A stretch of 64,000 nt of DNA from Bimuria novae-zelandiae CBS 107.79 (Eukaryota; Ascomycota; Dothideomycetes; Pleosporales; Didymosphaeriaceae), in the NCBI GenBank assembly GCA_010015655.1, contig ML976675.1:248001-312000 (forward strand). The letters run 5' to 3'. Positions 12,506-24,167 of this stretch are shown one piece after another. The notes beneath the pieces were generated by a model. It was not told the DNA's origin, ran no database searches, and saw nothing but the letters and a program-made list of their open reading frames with translations. A program made the position numbers and the translations under genes. How positions within the stretch are numbered: the first letter of the stretch is position 1; the number at the start of each line of letters is the position of its first letter.

Positions 12506-14538
12506 CTAAGCCTTCGAAGGTGCTGCTGGCTTCTTCTTCAGACTCTTCCAGCCCATACCGAAAGCAAACACGAAGCAACCAGCCGCCATCGCCGCTGCCA
12601 TGTAGAAGACGCGATCGATGCTGTCAGCATAAGCGACCAGCACGCCATCGAGATCTGAGCCAGATACAAACTTCCTGAAAGCGGTAGCTCCAGCTCCCAC
12701 AACCTTCTGGGCATCTACGGATGGGGCGTCCTTGGCAAGCAAAGTTCGGAAGCTGTTGCTGAAGATGAGTTCTGCGATGCTAAGGAACACTGCTGCACCG
12801 AACGACTGGCTGAAAATGGTGAGTGCCATTGCCAGAGGCATCTGTTGCGGAGGAACCGTGTTTTGAACGGCAAGGATCGGCTGTCACGGAGATGTTAGCG
12901 AACCGAATATTCTTAGCCTTGTGGATGATGAACATACCATCTGTAAGCCAAGACCACGACCTACGCCGTACAGGATCTGGTACCCGATCCATTTACCGGT
13001 AGAAGTGTGGGGCTGGAAAGTTGATATCAGACCACTACCAACCGACAACAACATTGAAGCGAACAGTGCCACGGGTATGTAGTAACCGACCACACCCACT
13101 GAAATCCCAGTTAGTAAATGAAAAGTTCATGTGGAATGACACACTTACTGATCGGACCTGAGCTCAGAGCTGCGATCACATGAGCTATGATCATGGGCAG
13201 GATGTAAACACCCGCCATAGTAGGCGAAGACCCTTTCACACCCTGAAAGTATACGGGCACCCAGTACGAAGCGGTGTATAGGTTGCCCATGAACAGTCCG
13301 TAGACAATGCAACTTGTCCACACTGTTCTCTGCCTAGCGATTGAGAAGGGAAGTAGGGCGCCATTGCCTTTGTGGTAGTCCCATGCTAGGAACACGACGA
13401 ACGTGACGCCAGCTCCAACAAAGAGGCCAATGATCTGCGAACTGCCCCACGCGTACTCTGTACCACCCCACTGCAAAGCTAGTAACAGCATCACAAGAGC
13501 CGGGGCAAAGATGGCAAAGCCTACGAGATCGAGGCTGGTATGGAGCGTGCGCAGGACTGAGAGCGGAGGCGGTCGGGGATGCTGCATCGGAATGCGAACA
13601 AGGAGCATCTGCGCGAGAACGACCCCACCGACGGGAAGATTGAGGTAGAAGCCTGTCGCACTTAGCAGCTGTTTGACGGTAGGGGAAAGGCATGGACTAG
13701 CTTACACCATCTCCAAGTTGCATATTGTGTGAGCAATCCTCCAAACAAGGGCCCGCTGGCTAGACCGAGCTGACCAATTCCCATGACGATTCCAATAAGA
13801 GCTGTGACAGTTAGCAAACTGTCGACTGAATCGGGAAAAACTGTGTCATACTTGGTCTTCTATGCATTGGCGCGCATTCTGAGATAATCAGCAGCGCGCC
13901 GTTCAAGATGCCCGAAGTTCCCAAACCCGCGATGACTCGTCCTACAATGAGCATAGCAGACGAGTTCGCGAGCCCGCAGATGAGGGAACCGAGCTCAAAG
14001 ACGAAGAAGAAGCCTAAGAAGGTCCACTGACTGATAGTGAGCGACTGCGAGATGAGACTGCAATCACGTGATTCGACTTACTTGAGGCCTGAACTTCATG
14101 TACATCTTCCCGGATAGGGGCTGAAAAACAGCGCTTTCAGTACGTCAGCTTCATGTCCGGCTCGTCAAGCTGATGGTTTGTTTTCACTTACCTTCCCAAC
14201 TGATACGCCGAGCCATACCAACCAATATCATTAAGTGAATTGAAGTCATCGGTGATACGAGGTGCTGCTGCGACGACAATCGTACCATCAAGGAGCATTA
14301 GGAAAGTGACCAAGGTAAGCGCGGCCAAGATGTTGAACAGCTTGAAGCCATGAGCGTATTCGGGTTCCGGAGCTTGAGGTGCAGGTGTAGGTGCAGCTAC
14401 TGGCGTATCAGCGGCTCCTGCGGGTTTCTCGCCCTCTTGGCTGTTCTCAGTCTCCGCTTCGCGAGACGCGGTAGACATGTCGCTTTTCTCCGGATCAGCT
14501 ACGCTGAGTGGCTGTGAGGGGGATTCTTGTGAGACCAT
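12506..14538 (-). CDS. MFS exporter, DHA2-like 14-TM drug:proton antiporter
   Basis: Plasma-membrane efflux pump. The cytosolic N-terminus is long and Pro/Ala/Glu-rich, followed by TM1 [26 protein letters not shown]. Its LDGTIV stretch is characteristic of the DHA2 family that includes aflatoxin-type exporters. After two small introns near 14030-14195 comes [17 protein letters not shown] and then [13 protein letters not shown] (the motif-C-like TM region). Further hydrophobic segments are spread over at least five exons. The tail is [13 protein letters not shown] at 12506. The longer frame to 14562 begins with GTG, so ATG 14538 was chosen. It shares a 1-kb promoter region with P450-2. The likely role is metabolite export or self-protection. 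Confidence 0.9.
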
Positions 14539-15591
14539 CTCTGTGTAGTTATACCGAAGCACACGTGTATGGGAGAAGACGCTTCGAGGTCAAATAAACT
14601 TGAACATAGGGTGCGAGGTAGCAACACTGAAGTCGAGGGGTGTTGTTTAGCGGGCTCGCTCTTTCGCTGTTTCGCTGTTTGGCGCTGCGGCGCTGCGGGT
14701 AATCTAGCGAAATCCGGTGCCTCCCTGCCTTTGTCGATCTCTCGGGCTTGCTGGTCCAATTGTCTCTTTGTGTTTGTTGGTCATAGTGTCAAATCCGTTG
14801 CGAGCGGGTTTCGTGTGGAAGGATCCCGAATCCCGTCTCGCTCTTTACCAATGCGGACATTCCGAGCCCCCAGATTGATGATAAATCACACTTAGCTATT
14901 GTTCTGTGTCTGACGTATTGCTTGCAGTCACTTCACATGGGCCTTATCTTGCCTCTACGTTTGCGGTCAACACTGCATCTGCGGAATCTGCACTAATTTA
15001 GCCTCCCGCAGGCTTGTTTCGCGCGGCATTGCGGTAGCGCTTTCCGCCAGCCCACATCCACTCACTCACTCACAATCCCGCTGGTGTAACCCATGAGCTC
15101 CGCAGGCAGGCGCACGACCTGGCCATACGAAGAGGTGTATAATTAGTGACCCATCGCGACAGGATTCCCTGCAATGACGCTAGCGGTACATACCATTTTC
15201 GCAGACGTGTCATCACGATCGACATCCTCTTACGATACACAATGCATCTTGCCATGCACAAGCTGACTGGTGAGCTTTTGGCGAGAAACAAAGACGTGGG
15301 GGGAAAATATCACTCCCGTGTCACTCACTCCTACCGGACGCGGCTGAGTCCATCTGCATAGCCCATCCTTCCACGGATAGCGGGAGATCACCTGAGTCGA
15401 AAGGTCGAGCACAAGCCAACCTTGGCCCTAGTAATGCAATGAGAATAGTCAGGATAAGGACCGCTCGTCAAATTGCTCGTATAGGCATTAATGGATATGC
15501 ACGATAGTCTTTGCCATCGTTTTACGCATTGTGTCTGTAGCAGCACGACACCAGTTGGAATCAGCGAAGTTACTCGCGAAAACTTGGGAAT
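14539..15591. promoter_or_regulatory. Divergent intergenic region between MFS exporter and P450-2
   Basis: About 1 kb of promoter sequence for two head-to-head genes. AAATCCGTTGCG at 14791-14802 is the weakest member of the motif set seen in the three divergent promoters. No gene seen inside. Confidence 0.45.
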
Positions 15592-17441
15592 ATGTCTCTT
15601 CAAGCCTTTTTGCAGGAACTTTTATCCTCCAGAACTCCTTTACAGCTCATTTTCATTGCATCGACATTCACTACCGTTGCATACCTAGCACTTCGATCCT
15701 TTACCAAACGTCCAAATGACGGAATTCCACTATACACCCCCCAGGGAGACTACAAGAAAAGGTGGTCATATGACAATCCTCACGCCCTTCAGGAAGCCTA
15801 TGGTCGTGTGAGTCTGGGATTCAATTTCGTTCGGCCTGAGAACGAGATTAACATCCTCAATAGAATCGGAACTCGTTGTTCAAGATATGGACGAGCCAGG
15901 GATACCAGCTTGCTCTTCCAGCGCGTTACCTGGATGAGTTGAAGATGCAGCCGGATACCAAATTTCCCTCCGCTTTGCAAAACGTACGGAATTTGCGCCC
16001 TGACTTTACATTTGGCTGAAGGCATCTCTAGTTCTTCATCGGACCGTACCTCTGGCCCGTCGAGAAGTGGAAGTTGGACTACGTTCACAAAGGCCTTCAC
16101 AAGGATCTCAACAAGCACTTGCGTAAGTTATTGGTTTTTCAGAGAACTCGCGCTTCCCGTATGAATGCTAATACTAATATCTAGCATCCATGTTTTTGGA
16201 CGCAAAGGACGGTGCTAATGAGCTGATTCCTGTCGAATTTCCAGAGTGCAAAGGTACGCGAGCATCAGTACGAGCTCCCGCGTAGTCTCTTACATATCCA
16301 GAATGGACCCCGATCAAGGTGCACCCGACAGTATTGAAACTTGTGAGCAAGATCAACACCAAGCTTTTGATTGGAAACGGCTTGGAGAAGAACAAGGAGT
16401 GGATCGACATCAGCGCCAGTGTAAGCACGAGCCCTTCGCAGACTACCCGTTACCATCGCAGCTAACACAGTCGTTACAGTACACGAAGAACATTTTCCTC
16501 TCATCCGCAAAGCTCCGCGTGTTCCACCCACTCCTCCGCCCTGTGGCCCAGTTCTTCATAGCCGAACTCCGCGATGTATGGCGCTGCAACAGTCGTGCAA
16601 AGGAGCTCCTCGCACCCATCCTCGCCGAGAAACAATTGAAGGAGAGAGGCCAAGACTACAAGAAGCCGGTCGACTCGATCGAATGGATCCGAGACGATGC
16701 AAGTGACCCAAAGGACAAGAACGACCCGCACCTGCACGCGATCCTGCAGCTCATCCTCGGTGCGTTGAGCGTCAACACAACGAGCCAGCTGATCACGAAC
16801 TGCATCTACAATCTTGCTACGTATCCTGAATACGCTTCGTTGTTGAGGGACGAGAGCAAGGAGATGTTGACACAAGCCGGTGGTGAATGGACGATGGACA
16901 GCATGGGTAAGCTGGAGAAGACGGATAGCTTCATCAAGGAAACGTTACGACACGCCGGTCACCTCACTCGTAAGTGCTCCTCCCCTCCTCCAAAGGGAAA
17001 CCTATGCAGTTCTCACCCGCGATAGTCACCTTCCAACGCCAGGCGAAGAAGACTATCACGCTGAAAGACGGCACCCAGATCCCCGAGGGCGCCACAGTGT
17101 TCTTCCCCACCGTCGCCGCCAACTTCGACGCAGACCTCTACCCCAACCCCGAGACATTCGACGGTCTCCGCTTCTACAAGCTGCGTCACGCATCGCCGGA
17201 GAACGAGAAGAAGTTCCAGCTAACCAGCATCAGCGCGGAACAGATGCAGTTCGGCATGGGCAGGCATGCGTGTCCCGGCCGCGCGATTGCGAGCCATCAG
17301 GTTAAGCTCATACTCGCGCATCTGCTGGAGAAGTATGACTTTAGGTTGAAGGATGGAGAGGGGAGGCCGAAGACGGTGTTGTTTCAGACGAACCAGTTTC
17401 CGGATCCGCAGGGGGAGATATTGTTCCGGAATAGGCGTTAG
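15592..17441 (+). CDS. Cytochrome P450 monooxygenase (P450-2)
   Basis: Second cluster P450, spread over about seven exons. N-terminal anchor: LIFIASTFTTVAYLALRSF. Exon 1 ends at 15807, and exon 2 starts at 15864 with NRNSLFKIWTSQGY and LPARYLDELK. Splicing out short introns near 15980-16050, 16120-16185, 16255-16300 and 16420-16470 restores FFIGPYLWPVEKWK and then EWTPIKVHPTVLKLVSK. The unspliced stops are therefore intronic and the gene looks intact. The I-helix is LGALSVNTTSQL, the K-helix ExxR is KETLRH, and after an intron near 16970-17027 comes VTFQRQAKKTITL. The haem motif is FGMGRHACPGRAIA. The likely role is a second oxidation in the pathway. Confidence 0.9.
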
Positions 17442-17801
17442 TTGGTGCGCGGTGGGGCGGCGACACTGCAACGCTGTCGCTGCTGTGTAGTTTTGGATTC
17501 AAAAGTCGCAATGTGCTCATTCAACATTGGTCGGTGCGATCTCTGCCTCAGCAATCATAAAGTTCATTCATGTCTTGCTCATCCATGTATTCGTTCCTGG
17601 TCCGTTAATAGTGATATCGTATTTTCAGCGTTGAGGCTCATGAGATGTAACAATACTACACATCGTCCAAATGTTGAAGAGACGCGATAATCCTAGAACA
17701 CAAATAATCCTTCTCATAGACCCTCCACGCTAAAGTGAAGAAAAGAGAATGCGGGTCAGAACGGTCGCCGCTCGCAACCGCAAGAGCCATCTCACGGCGT
17801 C
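17442..17801. other. Convergent 3' flanks of P450-2 and oxidoreductase
   Basis: No gene seen. The two genes end tail to tail here, which probably marks the right end of the cluster. Confidence 0.5.
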
Positions 17802-18981
17802 ACAAGAACCTTGCCAGTTGTCTTTCGCGCCTCGAGATCTTCGTGAACCTTGCGCATTTCCGAGAGTGGGTATGTACCATGGACTCTGACAGCGATGTTG
17901 TGTTTGGTCATGATGTCGAAAAGCTTTGCGCACCACTGCTGGAATTCGCCGCCGATGTTCCGCATCAGGGAACTCTCACCGGGGCCGACAAAACGAGCTT
18001 TCTTTGCAGCTAGTTCGCGGTAGGGAGCCTGTCCGGGGAATCCAGACTGCTTGGATTAGTACATGGTACGAAAAGAGAGAATAGAATGCCACTCACAGCC
18101 ATGCCGTAAGTCACAATCGTTCCGTGTTGCGCCACAACATGGACATTGTTCGCAGTCTGGTCTTTGCCGATACCATCGAATATGATATCCACACCATAAC
18201 CCTGAGTAATCTCCTGAATCCTCGCTACAAGATCATTCTCCTCTTTGTAGTTAATCACATAATCCGCCCCGTTATCCTTTGCAAGAGTGAGCTTCTCCGC
18301 CGTACTCGCCGTGCCGATCGTCTTCGCACCCTGCGCTCTAAGCAGCTGACATAACCACAGTCCCACGCCTCCCGCCGCGGCGTGAACGAGGACCCAATCG
18401 CCCTTCTTTACTTGCGTGATCTTTTCCACAAGCGAGAGTGCGAAGAGACCTTGCAAGAGGGCTGCCGCAGCAATTCCGGGCTCGACATTAGCGGGTACTG
18501 GGAAGGCTAGTGAGGAAGGCACAGCGGTGTACTCCGCGTAGCCACCCAGACTGAGCCAGACGACGCGGTCGCCAACTTTGAGACTATCAACGTCGCCAGG
18601 ACCAGTGGACACGATCTTGCCTTCTGCTTCGCGGCCTATGATACCATTTGGAGCGACGCCCATATTTCCAGTGCGCCAGTAACTAGCCATAAGTCAGGAA
18701 TGCGGCAATATGGGTGCTAGAAAAAGGGAGACAAACACGTCTACATAGTTGATGCCGATGTAGTCGTTCTTGACGAGGATTTCGCCGTTGCCTGGAACCG
18801 GGACAGGTAGATCAGTTTTGTACTGCAGAACCTCGGGACCGCCAACACGCTGCATTTGCACGCCTTTCATGGAGGAAGGCACAGAGAAAGACGCCATTGT
18901 TGGTATGGTAGAATAGAATCGAGGCCGTGGTAGTCGAGTTGCAAAGTGTATAGTAGTGAAGAAGAATCCAAAACGCCTCAT
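17802..18981 (-). CDS. NAD(P)H:quinone oxidoreductase, zeta-crystallin type (MDR superfamily)
   Basis: Medium-chain reductase that transfers electrons from NADPH to quinones. Exon 1 has MKGVQMQRVGGPEVLQY and IGINYVDV. An intron near 18690-18750 joins to YWRTGNMGVAPNGIIGREAEG. The Rossmann motif is VLVHAAAGGVGLWLCQL, followed by NGADYVINYKEEN. A last intron near 18045-18095 leads to SGFPGQAPYRELAAKKARF, and the protein ends KTTGKVLVTP. No catalytic zinc Cys ligands are visible, as expected for this subgroup. ATG 18981 adds a basic, Ser/Thr/Arg-rich leader (MRRFGFFFTTIHFATRLPR) resembling a mitochondrial presequence; ATG 18897 would give a cytosolic form. It is probably housekeeping rather than a cluster member. 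Confidence 0.9.
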
Positions 18982-19317
18982 TGAATATGCTTCAGGTAAC
19001 AAGTGAGAAGCGGGAGGCAAGCACGACGCAGTTTAATGTACCCTTTTGTATGGAAGGCCAACTGCCCGGGGCGCTGTGCATGGTACCTTGCACGTATGTA
19101 GCGTAGCTTACAATGCGTGGGCGCCGCGCTAGCCCCCATCGCTTCGCTGCACCCCTGCATTTTGGCAAAGAGGACGTGAAGATCGCTATAACGCTTTGCA
19201 CTCCGCGAATGTTTCACAAGAGCCATGCCACCACCGCCGCAACAGTCGAGGACCACATGCTCTAGAGCTTGCACCACGACTCGCTTTGTTGACCTTTTGT
19301 TACCTTGACACAACTGG

Positions 19318-19318
<1 letters not shown>

Positions 19319-19354
<36 letters not shown>

Positions 19355-19364
19355 NNNNNNNNNN
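19319..19364. other. Poly-T run and 10-N assembly gap
   Basis: A 36-base T run (19319-19354) runs directly into ten Ns (19355-19364). This is an assembly join of unknown true length. The poly-T may be a read artefact. No gene is interrupted. Confidence 0.95.
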
Positions 19365-19483
19365 CTTAGCACAGTCCCATGGTATCCAGGGACTGCTTGC
19401 TCTAGCCTAATATAAAGCTACGCTGCCCCACCACCCCTCTATCGCGACACCCCCGTGGAGCGTTGACTCGCATTACACACACT

Positions 19484-21103
19484 ATGGCTGAGATCAGTTC
19501 CTCGACGCTGTCCGAGGGCATTTTCTCGTTGCTTGACACGTAAGTTACATCGAGTCTTCGCGTATGCGCACAACTAACAAGGCTAGGGATTTGTACAAAC
19601 TGACGATGCAATGTTGCGTCCTCAAGTACTTTCCCGACGTCGCAGTCACGTACAGCTTCACCAATCGCACACCGGACAAGAAACTTACTCGCGCCGCGTT
19701 TCGCTGGCTGCAAGCGCAGGTAGACAGTGCGTATACTTGATTGTAGCCTAGGATCTCACCGACAAAGTCCAGAACTCGAGAACATCTCTTTGTCCAATGA
19801 GGAGTACAAGTTCCTCCAATCCACGTGTACCTACTTGAACGCGCAATACCTCCGTTTCCTCTCTACGTTTCGACTGCATCCGTCGAAGCAGCTGAAGCTC
19901 GTCTTCGAGCCCATCAACGATACCGGCGCGGAGGACGATCTGGGCGATTTCAGCATACAGAGTGAGGGGCTGTGGGTAGAAACCATTCTCTACGAGATCC
20001 CGCTGCTGGCTTTGGTCAGCGAGGCTTATTTCAAGTTCTGCGACAAGGACTGGAGCTATGCCGGCCAGGTCGAGAAGGCATACGAGAAGGGCGCAAAGCT
20101 GCTACAAGAAGGCTGCATTTTCTCAGAGTTCGGCACGCGGCGGCGACGCGACTACCACACTCACGACCTAGTGCTGCAGGGACTGCGTCGCGCCGAGGCT
20201 GATGGCGCCCAGAAGGGATGGACGGGCAAGCTGACGGGTACCAGCAACGTGCACTTCGCCATGAAGCACGGTTTGCTACCAGTCGGAACCGTTGCGCATG
20301 AGTGGTTCATGGGTGTCGCGGCCATCACGAATAATTACGAGGAAGCCAATAAGATCGCCTTGGAATACTGGACTTCGACGTTCGGAGAGGGAGTGCTCAG
20401 CATCGCACTTACCGATACGTTCGGCACCCCGACCTTCCTCAAAGCGTTCAAAGAGCCTATTCCGGAGATCACGACCGCTGTACCTGGAGGCGCAACTACA
20501 CTCGCGTCCGCCACAGCTACGATGAGCCCTGATATCTTGACCTTGGCTCGCACGGAGCCGCCAATCAAGGCTGGAATCGACGGCCTGGGCCAGCAGCGCA
20601 AGACATATGCTGAGGTATTCACAGGTGTCCGACAAGATTCAGGAGACCCGTTGGACTTTGTCAAGACGATGCGCCAGTTCTACGACGAGCAGGGCATCAA
20701 GGCCAAGAAGACGATCGTCTTTTCCGATTCGCTCAACATCGACCTCTGTTTGAAGTACAAGGCTGCAGCGGAGAAGGAGGGCTTCCAACCGACCTTTGGC
20801 GTCGGGACTTTCTTGACGAGTAAGTTCATTGTTTGTCTTGACGCTTTCTTACACTAATTTGGTATAGATGACTACGTTCAAGAGTCAAACGGTAAGAAGT
20901 CGGTCCCGTTGAACATCGTGATCAAGATCGCCTCTGCCTCAGGCCGCCCCGCTGTCAAGATCAGCGACAACATCGGCAAGAACACGGGTGACAAGGCGAC
21001 AGTCCAGGAGGTCAAGCAGCGGCTTGGCTATACGGAGAAGACATGGGCGGGCGTCGACGAGAGCAAGCGATGGGGCACATCGGACCAGAAGCCTGCGTCA
21101 TAG
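19484..21103 (+). CDS. NPT1: Nicotinate phosphoribosyltransferase
   Basis: NAD salvage enzyme that joins nicotinate to PRPP with ATP hydrolysis. Exon 1 (ATG 19484) MAEISSSTLSEGIFSLLDT joins across an intron to DLYKLTMQCCVLKYFPDVAVTYSF, the family's LLDTDLYKLTMQ signature. Further hallmarks are EFGTRRRRDYHTHDLVLQG near the active site, GTSNVHFA, AHEWFMG, DTFGTPTFL, and GVRQDSGDPLDFV with DSLNIDLCLK in the phosphoribosyl-binding half. A small intron at 20820-20868 precedes NDYVQESNGKKSVPLNIVIK. It ends at TAG 21103. A TATA-like AATATAAAG lies near 19410, about 75 bp upstream of the ATG. The gene appears complete and cytosolic or nuclear. Confidence 0.95.
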
Positions 21104-21977
21104 TACGGCACGGTCGTCAGGTCATGTACAACAGGGCTGCAGGGCAGGGTAGAGCGGGGCACACAAGTACGACGCATTTCGTTTGGGACAGTGTGAAGGG
21201 TCGGAGTAGCTCCAGGGCGGAGCGGAACTCCATTGTAAGGCGGAGCTTATTTGTGTTTCCCTTTCGGACACAACTTGCGATGGGTTGGGGGCTGGAGCGA
21301 ATCTCGCAAAGCTAACCGCACGAGCGCACGCTGGTATGAACAGCACGATTATGATGATGGGTTTTTTCCAAGTGCATTTCGAATGGGTGTGCGCATCCTG
21401 TGGCGAGATGTGTAAAGCGTGATGCAAAATTAGAGCGCTGAGCCGGTACACTGCAGTCACTGCCAGTCAGCGAGAGCCGCACGGTGGGGCGAAGGCCGGC
21501 CGCTTCGCGACAACACTGCTTCTCTGGTGGGACTCGAGGTGCGCTTTGCACGGGTGAACGTGAAGGAAGGTCATGATGGATAAATTCTCGAAAGCTACAC
21601 GTGTATTGCATCTGCGTGCTCCGCGCTGGAGGATAGGCTCTCAGGGCTGATGGGTCGTTGAGCGGCGTCTGAGACCTGCTTAGCGCAGCGTGGGCGTTGG
21701 CGCTACGCAGGGCTTAGGGGCAAGTACGGACCTTCATCTTCAGCTCACAGCCCCCGACCATCAGGGACTCAGCCGTCGGAAGAAGCCCACAAAACTGCCA
21801 TATCTCTCCCGCCGCGGCACTCTCAGTCCGCATTGAATTTCTTCGTTCGTGCGCCCGTCGCATCTCTCCGCCCAGTTCCAGTTCCCCGTCGCGACTTCCT
21901 CTGCTGCAGCTAAGCGGCGACTGTCTCAGGAGTACCAAGGTTCCACCACGCACGCAGCCAGACCAGCACGTTTCAGC
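21104..21977. other. Intergenic region
   Basis: 3' flank of the phosphoribosyltransferase and 5' flank of the syntaxin. No coding or RNA signal recognised. Confidence 0.5.
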
Positions 21978-23243
21978 ATGAGCGTAAGTCGCCTTTGTTC
22001 AATTGCGTCTTGAGGACCCTTTGCCGCTCCCGTCGTCCCATCTGCACGACACCCAACTTTGTTTTTAAACTTTCTAATTCACCGACTAACCATGGCATCG
22101 CAGTACGGCAACGGAGGCTACCAGCAGATGGAGTACGGCGCGAACCCGTACGACCAGCGCGAGGACGGCGGTGCCCCGCAGGGCGGCCGCTTCAACAATT
22201 TCGCCCAGGGCCGATATGACGACCGTACGTGCACTGCTTTTTCTATGCAGTGCGAAGGCTAACAGGGTGCAGCGAGCTCGGTGGAGATGCAGCCGTACGG
22301 CCAGCAGCAGGGCGGCGCAGACCCCAACGCCATCCTCAACGAGTGCCGCGAGGTCGACCGCGCGCTCGACCAGATCGAAGACCAGCTAGACAATCTCGAG
22401 CGGACGTTCAAGCAGGTGCTGGCGCGGCCAGACATGCCCTCGGGCGAGATCAACAACCTGAGCTCTCAGGTTATGACCGGCTACCGCGCGCTTGTTACCC
22501 GCGTTAAGAACATCAAGTCGAAGCCCGAATCTGGCAACCCGCGAAACGCCCCCCAAGTCGGCAAGGTCGACCGCAGACTGAAGGCGACTATCAACCGGTA
22601 TCAGAACCTCGAGTCGGAATTCCGACGGGACTCGCAGGCTGCCGCTGAGCGCCAGTACCGCATTGTGCGCCCAGATGCCACCGACGAGGAGGTCAGGCAG
22701 GCTGTGGAGGACCCTAATGCTCCTATTTTCCAGCAGGCTGTACGTTTAAACCCATAGAACGACGCGTGAATGCTCCACTGCGGGTGGCACGGTCGCGGAA
22801 CTCTTGGCACTTCACTTTGGGAGCATATCCGCTGACACATTTACAGCTCCTTTCCACAGACCGCCGCGGTCAGGCATCATCGACTCTGCGCAATGTCAAG
22901 GAGCGTCACGAGGCCATCCAGAAGATTGAACAGCAGATGGTGGAGCTTGCTCAGTTGTTCCAGGACCTCGACCAGATCGTCCAAGAACAGGAGCCTCTTG
23001 TTGAAAACATTGAAGCGAAGGGCGAGGAGATCCACGAAAACGTCGTCCAGGCGAACACCGAGATTGGCGGTGCGATTGAAAAGGCCCGCAGCGCTCGCCG
23101 GAAGAAGTGGTGGTGCCTGCTCATCTGTCAGTCTGCCCATATCTTGTACATGCCCAACATATGCTAACCAGCCCTCAGGTGTCATCATCATCATTATCAT
23201 CGCCATTATAGTAGCCGTTGTGGTCAGCAACACCAATAAATAA
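21978..23243 (+). CDS. SSO1: Plasma-membrane Qa-SNARE (syntaxin, Sso1/Sso2 type)
   Basis: Target-membrane SNARE that drives exocytic vesicle fusion at the plasma membrane. ATG AGC at 21978 is followed by an intron to the CAG at 22091-22103, giving MSYGNGGYQQMEYG; the in-frame ATG at 22092 (MASQYGNGG) is an alternative start. A Gly/Gln-rich N-terminus precedes the Habc bundle (CREVDRALDQIEDQLDNLER onward). The SNARE motif follows an intron near 22745-22845: VKERHEAIQKIEQQMVELAQ, then LFQDLDQIVQEQEPL with the zero-layer Gln. A basic stretch (ARSARRKKWWC) and a C-terminal membrane anchor (VIIIIIIAIIVAVVV), joined over a last intron, end at 23243. Complete and canonical. Confidence 0.95.
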
Positions 23244-24167
23244 GCTGTCTGGCCCCACTATTCACAGGCGACCGAATATCCACGCCACACCCATCATCTT
23301 CTTCCATCTTTCCTCATTCTCATGGCCGGTCCGGTACTCTGTATAATACCCCGTGGTGGATAAAATGCGGTGTCGCCGCCATACATGTCGCAGCATCTCT
23401 TTGTTTTTGGAAAAATTGTGCTTCTGCTACAGTCCCAACCCCGAAGGTCTGAAGGCACAACAGCGTGTCAGCTCGGCTGCCGAGGGACTGTATTCTTCTT
23501 GTTTTCTCCGGCGCCATCGGCGTCAGGCCTGAAATTCTTGTAATAGACTGCGTTGGATGGAGTGAACTCTTTTTTTGGCCCTGGAAAACGGCAAGGGAGA
23601 CTTGCAGGCTTGCATTACTGCGAGGGTTTGTAGCGATATTTTTGAAAGATTGGTTTCTTGAATTTGACGGTTGATGTGCGTGCTGCTTGTGTCTCCGGTC
23701 GTGCACAGCTTGGTGGTGTTTGACTACTTGAGTATGACGACGGGGGAAAGGCGGGACCCTGTTTGTCTGAGTATAGTCACCCCCATGAGCGTTTGTGTCT
23801 GCAATCATCGTAATTCAGTCTTGTAAGCTTTTAAGCTGGATTCAATAGAGGCTAGACAGGCTTCGCTATCACGTTCACGCTCACGGTTGCACACGGAACT
23901 TGCAAACGTCCGATGCGCGCGCTCTGCATCCCCTCGGCCTCCCATTGGCCAATCTTCCCCCGATGCACACCGTTAGGCGGGCTGTCCAAACAGCCAGCCG
24001 CCCGCGTCTCTCGCGCATTGTACGGAGGGACTTTATATAGGCGTTGAGCACCCGGCGTGCTGTGCGCAAGTTGTTGTCTTTCTTTCACACCACCCACCTC
24101 GCCCGCATACCTGCGCACACGTATCACGCCTCCCTTCCCCGTACCGTACAGGTAGTTAGTGTACACA
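23244..24167. other. Intergenic region
   Basis: 3' flank of the syntaxin gene and 5' flank of the next small gene. A TATA-like CTTTATATAGG at about 24031-24041 lies some 130 bp before the next ATG. Nothing else recognised. Confidence 0.45.

Noticed and set aside
15864..16255. Frameshifts or stops in P450-2
   Set aside because: Removing short canonical introns restores a continuous P450 reading, so the gene looks intact.
17802..18981. Trans-acting enoyl reductase of the PKS
   Set aside because: The sequence is zeta-crystallin-like with a possible mitochondrial leader, and lies outside the paired-gene pattern.
19319..19354. Poly-T as terminator or poly-A tail of a retroposed copy
   Set aside because: It abuts Ns and has no retroposed sequence beside it, so an assembly artefact is more likely.
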